NCBI GenBank assembly: GCA_900315935.1
Contig: ONBB01000006.1
Location: 1 to 64,000 of the forward strand
Direction: 5' to 3'
Source: an uncultured Bacteroidales bacterium
Lineage (GTDB): Bacteria > Bacteroidota > Bacteroidia > Bacteroidales > P3
Length of the DNA stretch: 64,000 nucleotides
Under the pieces are notes generated by a model. That model saw only the letters and a program-made list of their open reading frames with translations, ran no database searches and had not been told where the DNA came from. This document shows positions 45,832 to 54,060 of this stretch, in pieces (the stretch's first letter is position 1; each line of letters opens with the position of its first letter). The position numbers and the translations under genes are program-made.

Positions 45832-47370
45832 TTACGGGTTTTGAATTACAACATTCAGGCCAAGGTCGGCGCCGAGGCGGAGCATCATCTGCCAGGCGGC
45901 GTCACGGTCGTTGGGGATCTGGCCGTCGAGGATGGCATCCTTGATGGCGTCCTTGATGGTGCCTATTTCGCGGCAGGGGCCGATGCCGAAGGTCTCCATG
46001 ATGTCCTGGCCGGAGACGGGCGGCTGGAAGTTGCGTATGCGGTCGCGCTCCTCGAGTTCGACCAGCTTGCGCTTCACCAGCTCGAAATTGGCGCGGTGGC
46101 GGCGCACCTTGTCGGGGTTCTTGCTGGTGATGTCGGCGTTGCAGAGGCGCATGAGGTCGTCGATGTCGTCGCCCGCCTCGAAGAGGAGGCGGCGCACGGC
46201 GGAGTCGGTTACCTCGTCCTCGCTGAGCACGATGGGGCGCATGTGGAGCATGACCAGCTTCTCGACATATTTCATCTCGGGGCCCATGGGGAGTCGCAGG
46301 CGGCGGAAGATTTTCCTGACCATGCGGGCGCCGCGGGCCTCGTGGCCGTGGAAGGTCCAGCCCTGGCCGGCGATATAGCGTTTGACGCCGGGCTTGCCGA
46401 TGTCGTGCAGCAGGGCGGCCCAGCGCAAGTAAAGCTGAAGGTTGAAAGTTGAAGGTTGAAGGTTGGCTGCCGCGGTCTGCGTAGTATCACAATTCACGAC
46501 ATTGTCCAGCACCTGCATGGTGTGGTAGAAGATGTCCTTGTGGCCGCGGCCGTCGACGGTCTCCACGCCGGCCAGGGCGCTGATTTCGGGCAGCACGAAG
46601 GGCATGAGGCCGCATTTGTGCATCAGCTTGAGCCCCACCGAGGGGCCGCAGACTCCTCCACCCCCCTGCGGGCGGTCCCCCTCCCCTTGGCAAGGGGTGG
46701 AGCCGGAGAGCATGATTTTGTTCAGTTCGGCGGTGATGCGCTCGGCGGAGACAATCTCGAGGCGATGGGCGTTGCGTGTGATGGCCTCGAGGGTCTCGTC
46801 GGCGATGCGGAAGCCCAATTGGCTGGCGAAGCGGACGGCGCGCATCATACGGAGGGGGTCGTCGCTGAAGGTAATGTCGGGGTCGAGCGGCGTGCGGAGG
46901 ATGCCGGCGTCGAGGTCACAGATGCCGCCGAAGGGGTCAACCAGCTCGCCGTAGCGGTCGGCGTTGATGCAGACAGCCAGGGCGTTGACAGTGAAGTCGC
47001 GCCGCCGCTGGTCGTCCTCGAGGGTGCCGTTCTCGACGACGGGCTTGCGGCTGTCGCGGGAGTAGCTTTCGCGGCGGGCACCAACGAATTCGAGTTCCAT
47101 GTCGCGCAGGCGAAAATTGGCGGTGCCGAAGTTCTTGAAGACGGAGACCTTGCTGCCGCCGAGGACGGCGGAGGCTGCCTTGGCCAGCTCAATGCCGATA
47201 TGCACCTCGCCGCCCTGCTCGCGGCCCACGCAGACGATGTCGATGTCGGAGCAGGGGCGCTGCAGGAAGTAGTCGCGCACCACGCCGCCGACGATGTAGG
47301 CGTCGATGCCGAGGCGGTCGGCCTCAAGGCCGATGGCGCGGGTAACGTGCGGGGCTATCTCAATCGCCAT
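45832..47370 (-). CDS. cca: CCA tRNA nucleotidyltransferase with HD domain
   Basis: 512 residues. The nucleotidyltransferase head has GGVVRDYFLQRPCSDIDIV and RRRDFTVNALAV; the HD domain has GHKDIFYHTMQVLDNVV and LLHDIGKP. It adds CCA to tRNA 3' ends. Two in-frame inserts disturb the normal family spacing: residues about 222-240 (TPCQGEGDRPQGGGG), encoded by a GC-rich inverted repeat between LNKIMLSGS and PSVGLKLMHKCGLM, and residues 301-311 (NLQPSTFNLQL), encoded by heptamers just before the LRWAALLHDIGKP motif. Both fall between secondary-structure elements and probably form loops. Confidence 0.95.
   Translation of the reverse strand: MAIEIAPHVTRAIGLEADRLGIDAYIVGGVVRDYFLQRPCSDIDIVCVGREQGGEVHIGIELAKAASAVLGGSKVSVFKNFGTANFRLRDMELEFVGARRESYSRDSRKPVVENGTLEDDQRRRDFTVNALAVCINADRYGELVDPFGGICDLDAGILRTPLDPDITFSDDPLRMMRAVRFASQLGFRIADETLEAITRNAHRLEIVSAERITAELNKIMLSGSTPCQGEGDRPQGGGGVCGPSVGLKLMHKCGLMPFVLPEISALAGVETVDGRGHKDIFYHTMQVLDNVVNCDTTQTAAANLQPSTFNLQLYLRWAALLHDIGKPGVKRYIAGQGWTFHGHEARGARMVRKIFRRLRLPMGPEMKYVEKLVMLHMRPIVLSEDEVTDSAVRRLLFEAGDDIDDLMRLCNADITSKNPDKVRRHRANFELVKRKLVELEERDRIRNFQPPVSGQDIMETFGIGPCREIGTIKDAIKDAILDGQIPNDRDAAWQMMLRLGADLGLNVVIQNP
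46436..46467. repeat. GTTGAAG heptamer repeat inside cca
   Basis: Four to five 7-base units (GCTGAAG, GTTGAAA, GTTGAAG, GTTGAAG, GTTGGCT), read in frame as NLQPSTFNLQL. Confidence 0.9.
46650..46704. repeat. GC-rich inverted-repeat element inserted in cca
   Basis: CTCCACCCC (46656-46664) pairs with GGGGTGGAG (46694-46702), with an inner palindrome CCCCTTGGCAAGGGG (46683-46697). Read in frame as a Gly/Gln/Pro-rich loop absent from other CCA enzymes. Confidence 0.8.
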
Positions 47371-47896
47371 AGTCCTGGGTGGTGGCTAGGTTGCCGTTGG
47401 CGTCGTATACTTCCCAGGTGCCCACACGGCGGCCCTGGCGGCACTGGCCCACGTAGTAGGGCACGCCGTTCTCGCGGAAGACGCGGTAGGGACCCTCCTC
47501 CTTGCCGCCCACGAAGGCGTATTCGGTCTGCTTGTTGCCGTTGGGGTAGTAGAAGGTCCAGAGACCTTCGCGCAAGTTGTTGACAATCATGCCGTCGCTG
47601 CGGACCGACATGTCGGAGTAGAACTGCAGCCAGCGCTCCTGGCTGCCAATGTGGAAGCATACGGTCATGGGGTGTCCGTCGGGGCCGCGCTCCACGACGC
47701 GGAGCGAGTCGGCCTCGGGCACCAGCGGGCTGCCGTCGGGGTTGGTGAACTGCCACTGGGCGTGGGTCGAGTCGGAGCCGCTGTAGGAGCAGGTGGCCTG
47801 CACGGCGGCGCCGTCGGTGCCATAGTGGCGGGTCTTATGGGTGCAACCGGCCGTAAAGGCGAGGGCTGCAAGGGTGATTATCAGGTACTTTCTCAT
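47360..47896 (-). CDS. MORN-repeat lipoprotein
   Basis: 178 residues. Lipoprotein signal MRKYLIITLAALAFTAGC. The second half has MORN-like units (REGLWTFYYPNGNKQTEY, KEEGPYRVFRENGVPYYVG, RRVGTWEVYDANGNLATT). MORN repeats bind membranes or proteins; related Bacteroidales lipoproteins are often labelled YwqK-like antitoxins on weak grounds. The gene overlaps the cca start by 11 bases. A -7 element (TATATTTG, minus, 47928-47921) lies 25 bases upstream without a good -33. Confidence 0.82.
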   Translation of the reverse strand: MRKYLIITLAALAFTAGCTHKTRHYGTDGAAVQATCSYSGSDSTHAQWQFTNPDGSPLVPEADSLRVVERGPDGHPMTVCFHIGSQERWLQFYSDMSVRSDGMIVNNLREGLWTFYYPNGNKQTEYAFVGGKEEGPYRVFRENGVPYYVGQCRQGRRVGTWEVYDANGNLATTQDYGD

Positions 47897-48092
47897 TTTC
47901 TAGTGCTTATTTTATGCCTGCAAATATACGAAAAATTGCCGAACTCGCCGCAAAAAGCCTTAAAATTACGGTAAGGTATTGTGATACAGCGTGTTGTATA
48001 ATAGGCTAATTTTCCGCACAAAAATAAAAATAACACCCGAAAATGCAAGATTACAACAGGGTGATTTCCAATGAGTAAAGGGGATCCTCTTC

Positions 48093-48131
48093 TTCCTCTC
48101 TTCGTCCTTGGTAGGGGGGAGGCTGGGGAGC
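48093..48131. repeat. Dispersed CCTCTCTTCG hairpin repeat, copy 2
   Basis: Same block order as 9512-9552 (CCTCTCTTCGTCCTTGGTAG, then GGGGGAGGCTGGGGAG). It lies in the 257-base gap between the PIN toxin and the MORN lipoprotein, in which I see no gene. Confidence 0.55.
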
Positions 48132-48153
48132 TAGTATGAAATGTTGTAGAGTT

Positions 48154-48564
48154 TTACCTGCTGGCGGCTATAAATTCGGCAGGAGTCATGACCACGATGT
48201 CGGCGGAGGAGAAACCTTTCTTGTCGCGCGTTATGACGACATCAGGATGGAAGTACGTGGCAGAGAAGTATTGCACGGAATCTTCGAAGTCGTTTGTGTG
48301 TTTGTGAGCGGCATGAAGAATAGTGTTCTTGTCGATGGCTGTTATTTCCAATTCATCGCATAGCCATTTCACAGTGTCCATGACGGCCTTTGGGGGAAAT
48401 GCTTTTCGCAGGACATAGGCGCAGTTGACGATTGTGAGTGCGGACATGGCTCCCTTGATTTTCCTTTGTTTGAGCATTTCGAAAATAAGGGTGGCGTCGT
48501 AACAGAAAGGTTCTCGTTTTGCGAGGTAGTCAATCAGGACATTGGTGTCGATGAAAACTTTCAT
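48154..48564 (-). CDS. PIN-domain ribonuclease toxin
   Basis: 136 residues from MKVFIDTNVLIDYLAKREPF (ATG 48564). Conserved acidic residues: Asp6 in IDTN, an Asp near residue 90 (TNDFEDSVQY) and the late Asp in VVITRDKKGF. VapC-like PIN toxins cut RNA with Mg2+. The antitoxin gene lies immediately upstream and overlaps by 3-4 bases (ATGA), the classic antitoxin-toxin arrangement. AT-richer than the housekeeping genes. Confidence 0.87.
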   Translation of the reverse strand: MKVFIDTNVLIDYLAKREPFCYDATLIFEMLKQRKIKGAMSALTIVNCAYVLRKAFPPKAVMDTVKWLCDELEITAIDKNTILHAAHKHTNDFEDSVQYFSATYFHPDVVITRDKKGFSSADIVVMTPAEFIAASR

Positions 48565-48839
48565 TTTGCGAGTTCCTCCCACATTGTATCAAATTCTTTG
48601 TCTATGTCAAATTCCTCAGGGAGTGGACCCAATGAATGGGACAATATCTCCGCTGATGGTTTGAAGTCTTTTCCTATTTTGGGGAATACCAGTTTGTCTA
48701 TGGATTTGGAGGGAACGGATTCCGATGCAGCAATGAGTCTTGCCCCGAGCCACTTCTGGTCGCTGGAGGAGAGAGAGAGCCCTTGGATGTAGTTCCAAAG
48801 GTTGTTCATGGCGGCACTGTTGGAGGTGGTAGTGTTCAT
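48561..48839 (-). CDS. Antitoxin partner of the PIN toxin
   Basis: 92 residues from MNTTTSNSAAMNN. The N-terminal part (MNNLWNYIQGLSLSSSDQKWLGARL) looks like the DNA-binding end and the acidic C-terminus (PLPEEFDIDKEFDTMWEEL) like the toxin-wrapping end. It is the kind of short antitoxin with a (S/T)xxDxxWLxxxL motif found next to PIN toxins in Bacteroides. A frame extending upstream overlaps DUF4956 antisense and is not real. Likely autoregulates the pair. Confidence 0.8.
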   Translation of the reverse strand: MNTTTSNSAAMNNLWNYIQGLSLSSSDQKWLGARLIAASESVPSKSIDKLVFPKIGKDFKPSAEILSHSLGPLPEEFDIDKEFDTMWEELAK

Positions 48840-48886
48840 AATAAGGAGGTTTAGAAGAGATAACGTTGTCTTTAGCAAATTATTGC

Positions 48887-49600
48887 CTAGTTCTGCTTGA
48901 ATTTGGTAATCATGTCGATGTCGTTGGGGCGGTCGTCGTCGGGGCGGTAGGAGACCTTGAGGTAGGCGGTGTCTTTGAGGAAGTCGATGGAGCCCACCTG
49001 CACATCGGTGATTTCCAGTCCGGTGCGCTGGCGGAGGTCGGCCAGGAGCTCCTGCCGGCGGTCGGGGCGGATGAGGTCGATCTTCTCGTAGAGAATGATT
49101 TTGGTGGCGTCGCGGCGGGTGAGGCCGATGCTTTCGAGCAGCCAGCATACGAGGATGACCAGCATGTTGGCGGCGGCGAGGGTGGCGTAGCTGGTGGCCA
49201 TGCTGAAGCCGTTGATGATGCTGACTCCGATGATGACGAAGAGGTAGGTCATCTCGCGCACGGGTATGGTGGTGGTGCGGTAGCGTATCATGCCGAAGAT
49301 GGCGAAGAGGCCGAGGGCGAAGCCAATCTCGATGCTGAGGTTCTGTAGCGAGAAGAGCAGCAGGTAGATGACCACGGAGAAGAGCATGAAGGTGAAGTAG
49401 TAGTCGCGCCGGCGGGCTTTCTTATAGTAGAAGAAGTGGGTTATCACCCAGCATACCAGCAGGTTGAAAGCGAAACGCAGCAGGAGGTTCCAGAGGCTGG
49501 GGCCGTCGAAGAGGGGGATGCCGAGGAAGTCGTAGCTGGCAATCTGTTCGCCGAATTCTTGGGCGATGTCAGGGTCGTAGGCTGCTTGCAGGAGTTTCAT
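48887..49600 (-). CDS. DUF4956 membrane protein
   Basis: 237 residues with four to five membrane helices between about 40 and 160 and a soluble C-terminal domain (ATKIILYEKIDLIRPDRRQELLADLRQRTG). ALGLFAIFGMIRYRTTTIPVREMTYLF is characteristic of the family. DUF4956 genes are commonly next to VTC-domain genes, as here (4-base overlap). The pair may form a polyphosphate polymerase with a membrane partner. Confidence 0.9.
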   Translation of the reverse strand: MKLLQAAYDPDIAQEFGEQIASYDFLGIPLFDGPSLWNLLLRFAFNLLVCWVITHFFYYKKARRRDYYFTFMLFSVVIYLLLFSLQNLSIEIGFALGLFAIFGMIRYRTTTIPVREMTYLFVIIGVSIINGFSMATSYATLAAANMLVILVCWLLESIGLTRRDATKIILYEKIDLIRPDRRQELLADLRQRTGLEITDVQVGSIDFLKDTAYLKVSYRPDDDRPNDIDMITKFKQN

Positions 49601-50373
49601 GATGTGATTTTGTTTATGTACAACAATTTGGGTTTAAATCTATTGTGTTTGGCGGTGGGGTTGGTGAGGGCGGTGCCGATGCAGTACTTGCTCATGCGGC
49701 GCGGCAGGACGTGGAGGTCGTGCAGGGCGCGCTCGATGGCCGAGGTGGGGGCGCCGACTTCGTGCTTGACCTCGATGACGAGGGCGCGGGCGATGTCGGC
49801 GTCGAGGCCGGTGGCGCGATTGTGGAAACGGATGCCGAGGTCGATGGTTACGCGCTCGCTCATTCCGCGGTCCACCAAGGTGATACGGTCGAAACGGTTC
49901 TCGAGGCAGGGGGTTAGGGTGTTAGGAGTGAGGAGTGTGGAGTGAGGAGTGTGGTAGGGGGTGTTCTTTTCGATGAAGTCGCGCACCTCGGGCACCTCGA
50001 GGGCGGTATCGAAGAGGCTGACGTCAAGTGGGATGCGCACCTTGCGGGTTTTCTTCTTGTTGTCTTTGTTCTTGATTTCGAAGAAGGTGGTGTCGGTGGA
50101 GCGGTAGGTACGGATGCGCAGTTTCTGGCGGTTGAGCTTGCGGTTGTGGTGCATGAGGTACATGGCCAGGCCGGCAGTGTCGAAGTAGAGGGTGCGATAC
50201 GGTGCCAGGGGTTCGTTATCAATATGTTGCACGTAGTATTGGCCGGCCACGCGTTCCAGCAGGGGCTCCAGCAGCGAAGCCGGGGCTATGTACTTCTGGT
50301 CCACGCGGTTCATCAGGCGGACGGCCTTCATGTCGTCCAGCCCGATGGGTGCCATCTGTGCAAGGATGCTCAT
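49597..50373 (-). CDS. VTC-domain protein, possible polyphosphate polymerase
   Basis: 258 residues. RVDQKYIAP, TLYFDT, RKLNRQKLRIRTYRS, FFEIKNKDNKKKTRKVRI and FHNRATGLDADIARALVIEVKHE carry the basic and acidic residues that line the tunnel of VTC/TTM-fold enzymes, which make polyphosphate from nucleoside triphosphate in yeast. Start overlaps the upstream gene by 4 bases and the stop overlaps DUF4956. Residues about 136-153 (YHTPHSTLLTPNTLTPC) are encoded by a G-rich repeat tract and interrupt the barrel between two conserved segments. Confidence 0.88.
   Translation of the reverse strand: MSILAQMAPIGLDDMKAVRLMNRVDQKYIAPASLLEPLLERVAGQYYVQHIDNEPLAPYRTLYFDTAGLAMYLMHHNRKLNRQKLRIRTYRSTDTTFFEIKNKDNKKKTRKVRIPLDVSLFDTALEVPEVRDFIEKNTPYHTPHSTLLTPNTLTPCLENRFDRITLVDRGMSERVTIDLGIRFHNRATGLDADIARALVIEVKHEVGAPTSAIERALHDLHVLPRRMSKYCIGTALTNPTAKHNRFKPKLLYINKITS
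49914..49966. repeat. GTGAGGA/GTGTGGA heptamer tract inside the VTC gene
   Basis: Alternating 7-base units GTGAGGA and GTGTGGA with flanking GGGTTAGGGTGTTAGGA, read in frame as a Thr/Pro/Leu/His-rich insert. Confidence 0.85.
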
Positions 50374-50780
50374 TTGTAGCTGTATTCGAAGTCTTTGGTG
50401 GACTCGAGCTTGCCGTTGGGGTAGTAGTTGTACTGTTTCTTTCGGGTGCCGTCGTCGTTGTATTCGAACACCTTGATGCGGGCCACGCGGTCCTTGTCGT
50501 CGCGCTCAATCTGGCGTTTGCACTTGGTGCTCTGACCCTCGTATTCGTAGATTACGCGCTTCTTTTGGCCATAGGATGCGTATTCTATTTCCTCGATTTT
50601 GCGGCCCTGCTCGTCGTAGGTAACCACATTGTCGAGGTAGGGAGTGCGGCTGCCGGCGCGGAGGTTCCACTCCTTGACCACGAGGTTTTTCTTGCGTTCG
50701 CGTTTGTTGGGTTGGTCTTGTGCCCACAGGCTGCCGCCGAGGAGGCAGAGGGCCAGGATGGTGATAATGTGCTTGTTCAT
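50370..50780 (-). CDS. Secreted or periplasmic small protein
   Basis: 136 residues. Signal peptide MNKHIITILALCLLGGSLWA with cleavage before QDQPNKRERKK. The rest is basic and contains YD- or MORN-like strands: VTYDEQGRKIEEIEYASYG, FEYNDDGTRKKQYNYYPNG and KLESTKDFEY. No enzyme motif. It overlaps the VTC gene by 4 bases and thus belongs to the polyphosphate-related pair or to the dprA unit upstream. Function unknown. Confidence 0.8.
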   Translation of the reverse strand: MNKHIITILALCLLGGSLWAQDQPNKRERKKNLVVKEWNLRAGSRTPYLDNVVTYDEQGRKIEEIEYASYGQKKRVIYEYEGQSTKCKRQIERDDKDRVARIKVFEYNDDGTRKKQYNYYPNGKLESTKDFEYSYK

Positions 50781-50847
50781 TGCAGTGGTTGATTTTTATA
50801 TTTAGTGTTGTAAGGTTTGCGTTTCTTTTTGGGTAGGCTTTTTTTTT

Positions 50848-51951
50848 TCAGCGCGAAGCCTGGTAGAGGTGGCCGGGCAGGGTGTGGACGAGGCCGCGCA
50901 TTTCGAGGTTGAACATCAGCCCGGCGGCTTTGGGCAACGAGGCGGCGAGGCGGGCGGCCACCTCGTCGAGGGTCATGCGGTCGTACTCCTGCAGCAGGTC
51001 GATTACCTTTTGCTCAGTGGGCGAGAGCGCGGCGGCCTCCTCGGCTTCGGCGATGGCCATCTGTTTGCCAATCAGCGGCCAGCCCAGCTGGAAGGCGATG
51101 TCGTCGGCTGTGCGCAGCAGTTGGGCGCGGTTGGTGGCGATGAGGTTGTTGCATCCGCGCGAGTAGGTGTCGGTGAGGCGGCCGGGCAGGGCGAAGACGT
51201 CGCGCTGGTAGCTGGCGGCGATGGCGGCGGTGATGAGGGCGCCGCCTTTCTCCGATGCCTCCACCACCACGGTGGCGTCGCCCATGGCGGCGATGATGCG
51301 GTTGCGGGCTGGGAAGTATTTGGGATGGATAGCGGTGCCGTTGGGATATTCGGTAACGAGAGCGCCGCCGGCATCGAGGATGCGCTTGGCCAAGGGGCGG
51401 TTCTCGGGCGGATAGATGCGGTCCAGGCCGTGGCCCAGCACTGCCACGGTGGGCAGGCTGTGGTCGAGGGCAGCGGTGTGGGCGGCGGTGTCGATTCCGT
51501 AGGCCAGGCCGCTGACAATCGGTGTGTTGTATGCCTTGAGGTCGCGCACCAGGCGGTCGGTGTTGTCGCGCCCCTGGGCGGTGGCGCGGCGTGTGCCGAC
51601 GACCGACACGGTGCGCTCGGCATTGAGGTCGGCCCGCCCCATGACGTAGAGCAGCACGGGGCTGTCGCCGCATTCGGGTCGGTTCAGCCGCTCGGGGAAG
51701 TCGCTGTCGGTGAAGAATAGGGGGCGTATGCCGTTCTTTTCGCAGAAGGCCATTTCCTGTTCGGCACGGGCGTGGCCGCTCTTGGAGGATATGCTTTCAA
51801 TGATGCCGATATGGCTGCCGAAAGCGGCCTTGAGTTCCTGCCTGGGGAGGCTGAAAATATCCTCGCCCGGGTAGGCTTCCATGAGGCGGCGGATGGCGGT
51901 GGGACCCAGCCGTGGGATGAAGGTGAGGGCTATTTGCGAGAGTGTTGCCAT
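50848..51951 (-). CDS. dprA: DNA-processing protein DprA, canonical copy
   Basis: 367 residues. N-terminal helix-hairpin (FIPRLGPTAIRRLM), Rossmann-like core with SVVGTRRATAQGRD, SGLAYGIDTAAHTAAL, AVLGHGLDRIYPPEN, TEYPNGTAIHPKYFPARNRIIAAM and EKGGALITAAIAA, and a winged-helix C-terminal domain (about 305-367). DprA binds incoming single-stranded DNA and loads RecA during natural transformation. Downstream of, and overlapping by 22 bases, the NUDIX gene. Useful for comparison with the divergent copy at 3895. Confidence 0.95.
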   Translation of the reverse strand: MATLSQIALTFIPRLGPTAIRRLMEAYPGEDIFSLPRQELKAAFGSHIGIIESISSKSGHARAEQEMAFCEKNGIRPLFFTDSDFPERLNRPECGDSPVLLYVMGRADLNAERTVSVVGTRRATAQGRDNTDRLVRDLKAYNTPIVSGLAYGIDTAAHTAALDHSLPTVAVLGHGLDRIYPPENRPLAKRILDAGGALVTEYPNGTAIHPKYFPARNRIIAAMGDATVVVEASEKGGALITAAIAASYQRDVFALPGRLTDTYSRGCNNLIATNRAQLLRTADDIAFQLGWPLIGKQMAIAEAEEAAALSPTEQKVIDLLQEYDRMTLDEVAARLAASLPKAAGLMFNLEMRGLVHTLPGHLYQASR

Positions 51952-52454
51952 GGGGAGGTTGTAAGGTTATAGGTTATAGTTTTTGACAGGGTTTTGAGGG
52001 TGCCGTAGGAACGTTGCAAGCGACTGTGCCATAGGTCGTAACTGACCCATTCGCCGCCCGTGATGCCTTCCTCTTGCTGGGGGGTAACCGGCTGTTTATC
52101 GGCACTCATGGCGAACCACGATGTCTGTTTCAGATGCCAGCCGCCGTAGAGGTTGTAAATGTGGTAGGTTTTCAGTATCATCCCCGCACCTTTTTTAAGC
52201 GGGGAGTGGATGGAGATGCCTTTTAAGCCGGTCTCTTCCTCCACTTCGCGCAGGGCGGCCTGGCGGAGGGTTTCGCCCGATTCCACCTTGCCTTTGGGCA
52301 GGTCCCAGCGACCGTTGCGCTCAATAAGCAGCAGGGTGCCGTCGGGTGCGGCAACGATGCCGCCGGCGGCACGCACCCAGCGCATGCGGCGTTTGAGCCA
52401 CAGCAGCACACATACGGGTACGTTGAAAGTGAGGCGTTTATAGGAGAGTTTCAT
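51930..52454 (-). CDS. NUDIX hydrolase
   Basis: 174 residues. Complete Nudix box GKVESGETLRQAALREVEEETGL (Gly55, Glu61, Arg69-Glu70, Glu73-Glu74, Gly76). These enzymes hydrolyse nucleoside diphosphates linked to another group. N-terminus basic with a WVRAAGGIVAAPDGTLLLIER strand pair. The last residues (TITYNLTTSPWQHSRK) are encoded partly by GGTTATA heptamers (51957-51984). The overlap with dprA is 22 bases and with the META lipoprotein 4 bases. Confidence 0.9.
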   Translation of the reverse strand: MKLSYKRLTFNVPVCVLLWLKRRMRWVRAAGGIVAAPDGTLLLIERNGRWDLPKGKVESGETLRQAALREVEEETGLKGISIHSPLKKGAGMILKTYHIYNLYGGWHLKQTSWFAMSADKQPVTPQQEEGITGGEWVSYDLWHSRLQRSYGTLKTLSKTITYNLTTSPWQHSRK

Positions 52455-52906
52455 TGCAGTTCAAAGTGCATCAGTTCGCGGTTCTTCTGGTAGAGGGTGA
52501 GGGTGGTGGCGGTGAGCGAGAGCGAGGTGGCCTTGCCCAGCATGCCCAGGTAGCGCCGCTCGGCATTCATGTTGCCTTCGGGGCATTCGGTGGTGCCGCT
52601 GCCCCAGAAGGTGAACTGCACCTCGTAGCGGTCGCCCTCGGGCAGTTGCAGCGGATGGGCGAGGGTGTAGTGGAAGGTGTATTCGTTGCAGTAGGCGGTG
52701 CCCGAGGCGGTGCGCGTGTCGGGATTGAACGAGAGGGTGGGGGATTGCTTGTTGCGGTCGAGTGTGCGCCCCTGCAATGCCACCAGCTGCCACACCTGGC
52801 CGCGTTCCGGCGCCAGCGGCGGGTCGACAGCCACGGGTGCCTGTTTGCGACTGCATGAGATATTAATCGCTAGCGGCAAGAGCAAGAGTATGAGTTTGAT
52901 ACGCAT
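52451..52906 (-). CDS. META-domain-like lipoprotein
   Basis: 151 residues from MRIKLILLLLPLAINISCSRK (ATG 52906; lipobox NISC). GQVWQLVALQGRTLDRNKQ, PTLSFNPDTRTASGTAYCNEYTFHY and YLGMLGKATSLSLTATTLTLYQKNRELMHFE follow the pattern of META/HslJ-like domains, which bind ligands at the envelope in heat- or antibiotic-stress proteins. A -7 element (TATTTTTG, minus, 52947-52940) lies 34 bases upstream. The start of the NUDIX gene overlaps its stop. Confidence 0.78.
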   Translation of the reverse strand: MRIKLILLLLPLAINISCSRKQAPVAVDPPLAPERGQVWQLVALQGRTLDRNKQSPTLSFNPDTRTASGTAYCNEYTFHYTLAHPLQLPEGDRYEVQFTFWGSGTTECPEGNMNAERRYLGMLGKATSLSLTATTLTLYQKNRELMHFELQ

Positions 52907-52962
52907 TTTTCGACAGCTTTGTTGATAAAATTTCAAATGCAAAAATACGAAATAAAATTGAA

Positions 52963-54057
52963 TTGCGTTACTTAAAAGTTTTGAATAATAAAAAACAGCC
53001 CCGGATTGTGATGGCGGTAACCAATGATTTGGTAACCGACCGCCGTGTGCTGCGCCATGCTGCTGCGCTGCGCGAGGCGGGCTATGCCGTCGACCTCGTC
53101 GGCAGGAACGACCTCCGTGTCCGGGCCAAGAAGACTTGGCGTTTCTATGCCGAGTACAATCTCCGCCTTTTCTTCCGTCTGCTGCGCATGCCGTGCGACC
53201 TGGTGTGGGCCAACGACACCGACACGCTCCTGGCCTCCTGGCTGGCGGCGCGTCTGCGGCGCAAAGCCCTGGTGATGGACAGCCACGAGATTTTCCCCGA
53301 GGTGCCGGAGCTGGTGGGACGCAAAGGTGTGAAGCGTGTGTGGCAATGCATAGAGCGCTGGCTGATGCCGCGCTGCGATGCCAACCTCACGGTCTGCCAG
53401 TCCGTGGCCGACCACTATAAGCGGACGCTAGGGGTGGATATGGCTGTGGTGCGGAATATGAGCGCGGAACGCGGAAGGTGGGATGTGGAGCACTCGACAC
53501 CCAGCACCCAGCACTCACCACTGAAGACTCTCCTCTACCAGGGGGCTGTCAACCTGGGACGTGGCATTGACTGGGCCATCGACGCGATGGAGCGCTTGCC
53601 GCAGTGCCGCCTGGTCATCGCCGGCGTGGGCGACCTCTACGACGAGATGCGGTCCTATGCCGCCTCGAAGCCGTGGGCCGGCCGCATCGAGTTCCTCGGC
53701 CGCGTGGAGCCTGATGCCCTTGCGCGCCTCACGCCGCAGGCCGATGTGGGTTTGTTGATGCTCGAAGACTTGGGGCTCAACTACCGCTGTGCGCTGCCCA
53801 ACCGCGTGGGCGACTTCATCGCCGCCGGCGTGCCGATGGTGGTGAGCGACATGCCGGAGATGGCTTCGGTGGTCGACAAGTACCACATCGGGGCCGTCAT
53901 CGCCGCCCCGGGTGCCGAAGCCATGGCCGAGGCCATAGAGAAGGTACTCGCCCGCCCCAAGTCCTCCTACGATTTCGCCGCCGCGCGCGCCGACTTCGAT
54001 TGGAACCAAGAGAAACGAATACTAATCAATATCCCCAATAACCTGTTAAACTCGTAA
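52963..54057 (+). CDS. Glycosyltransferase, GT-B fold (family 4-like)
   Basis: 364 residues. N-terminal AVTNDLVTDRRVLRHAAALREAGYAVDLVGR, DLVWANDTDTLLASWLAARL, DSHEIFPEVPEL; C-terminal nucleotide-sugar domain with YQGAVNLGRGIDWAIDAM, IEFLGRV and a C-terminal GVPMVVSDMPEM segment. It transfers a sugar from a nucleotide donor to an envelope glycan. The listed start is TTG; ATG at 53011 or GTG 53008 would lose part of the first strand. Residues about 176-188 (HSTPSTQHSPL) are encoded by heptamers. lepB follows after 3 bases. Confidence 0.85.
   Translation: MRYLKVLNNKKQPRIVMAVTNDLVTDRRVLRHAAALREAGYAVDLVGRNDLRVRAKKTWRFYAEYNLRLFFRLLRMPCDLVWANDTDTLLASWLAARLRRKALVMDSHEIFPEVPELVGRKGVKRVWQCIERWLMPRCDANLTVCQSVADHYKRTLGVDMAVVRNMSAERGRWDVEHSTPSTQHSPLKTLLYQGAVNLGRGIDWAIDAMERLPQCRLVIAGVGDLYDEMRSYAASKPWAGRIEFLGRVEPDALARLTPQADVGLLMLEDLGLNYRCALPNRVGDFIAAGVPMVVSDMPEMASVVDKYHIGAVIAAPGAEAMAEAIEKVLARPKSSYDFAAARADFDWNQEKRILINIPNNLLNS
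53491..53525. repeat. CACCCAG heptamer repeat inside a glycosyltransferase gene
   Basis: Five perfect-length 7-base units: CACTCGA, CACCCAG, CACCCAG, CACTCAC, CACTGAA. They encode HSTPSTQHSPL in the linker between the two GT-B domains. Confidence 0.93.
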
Positions 54058-54060
54058 CCT

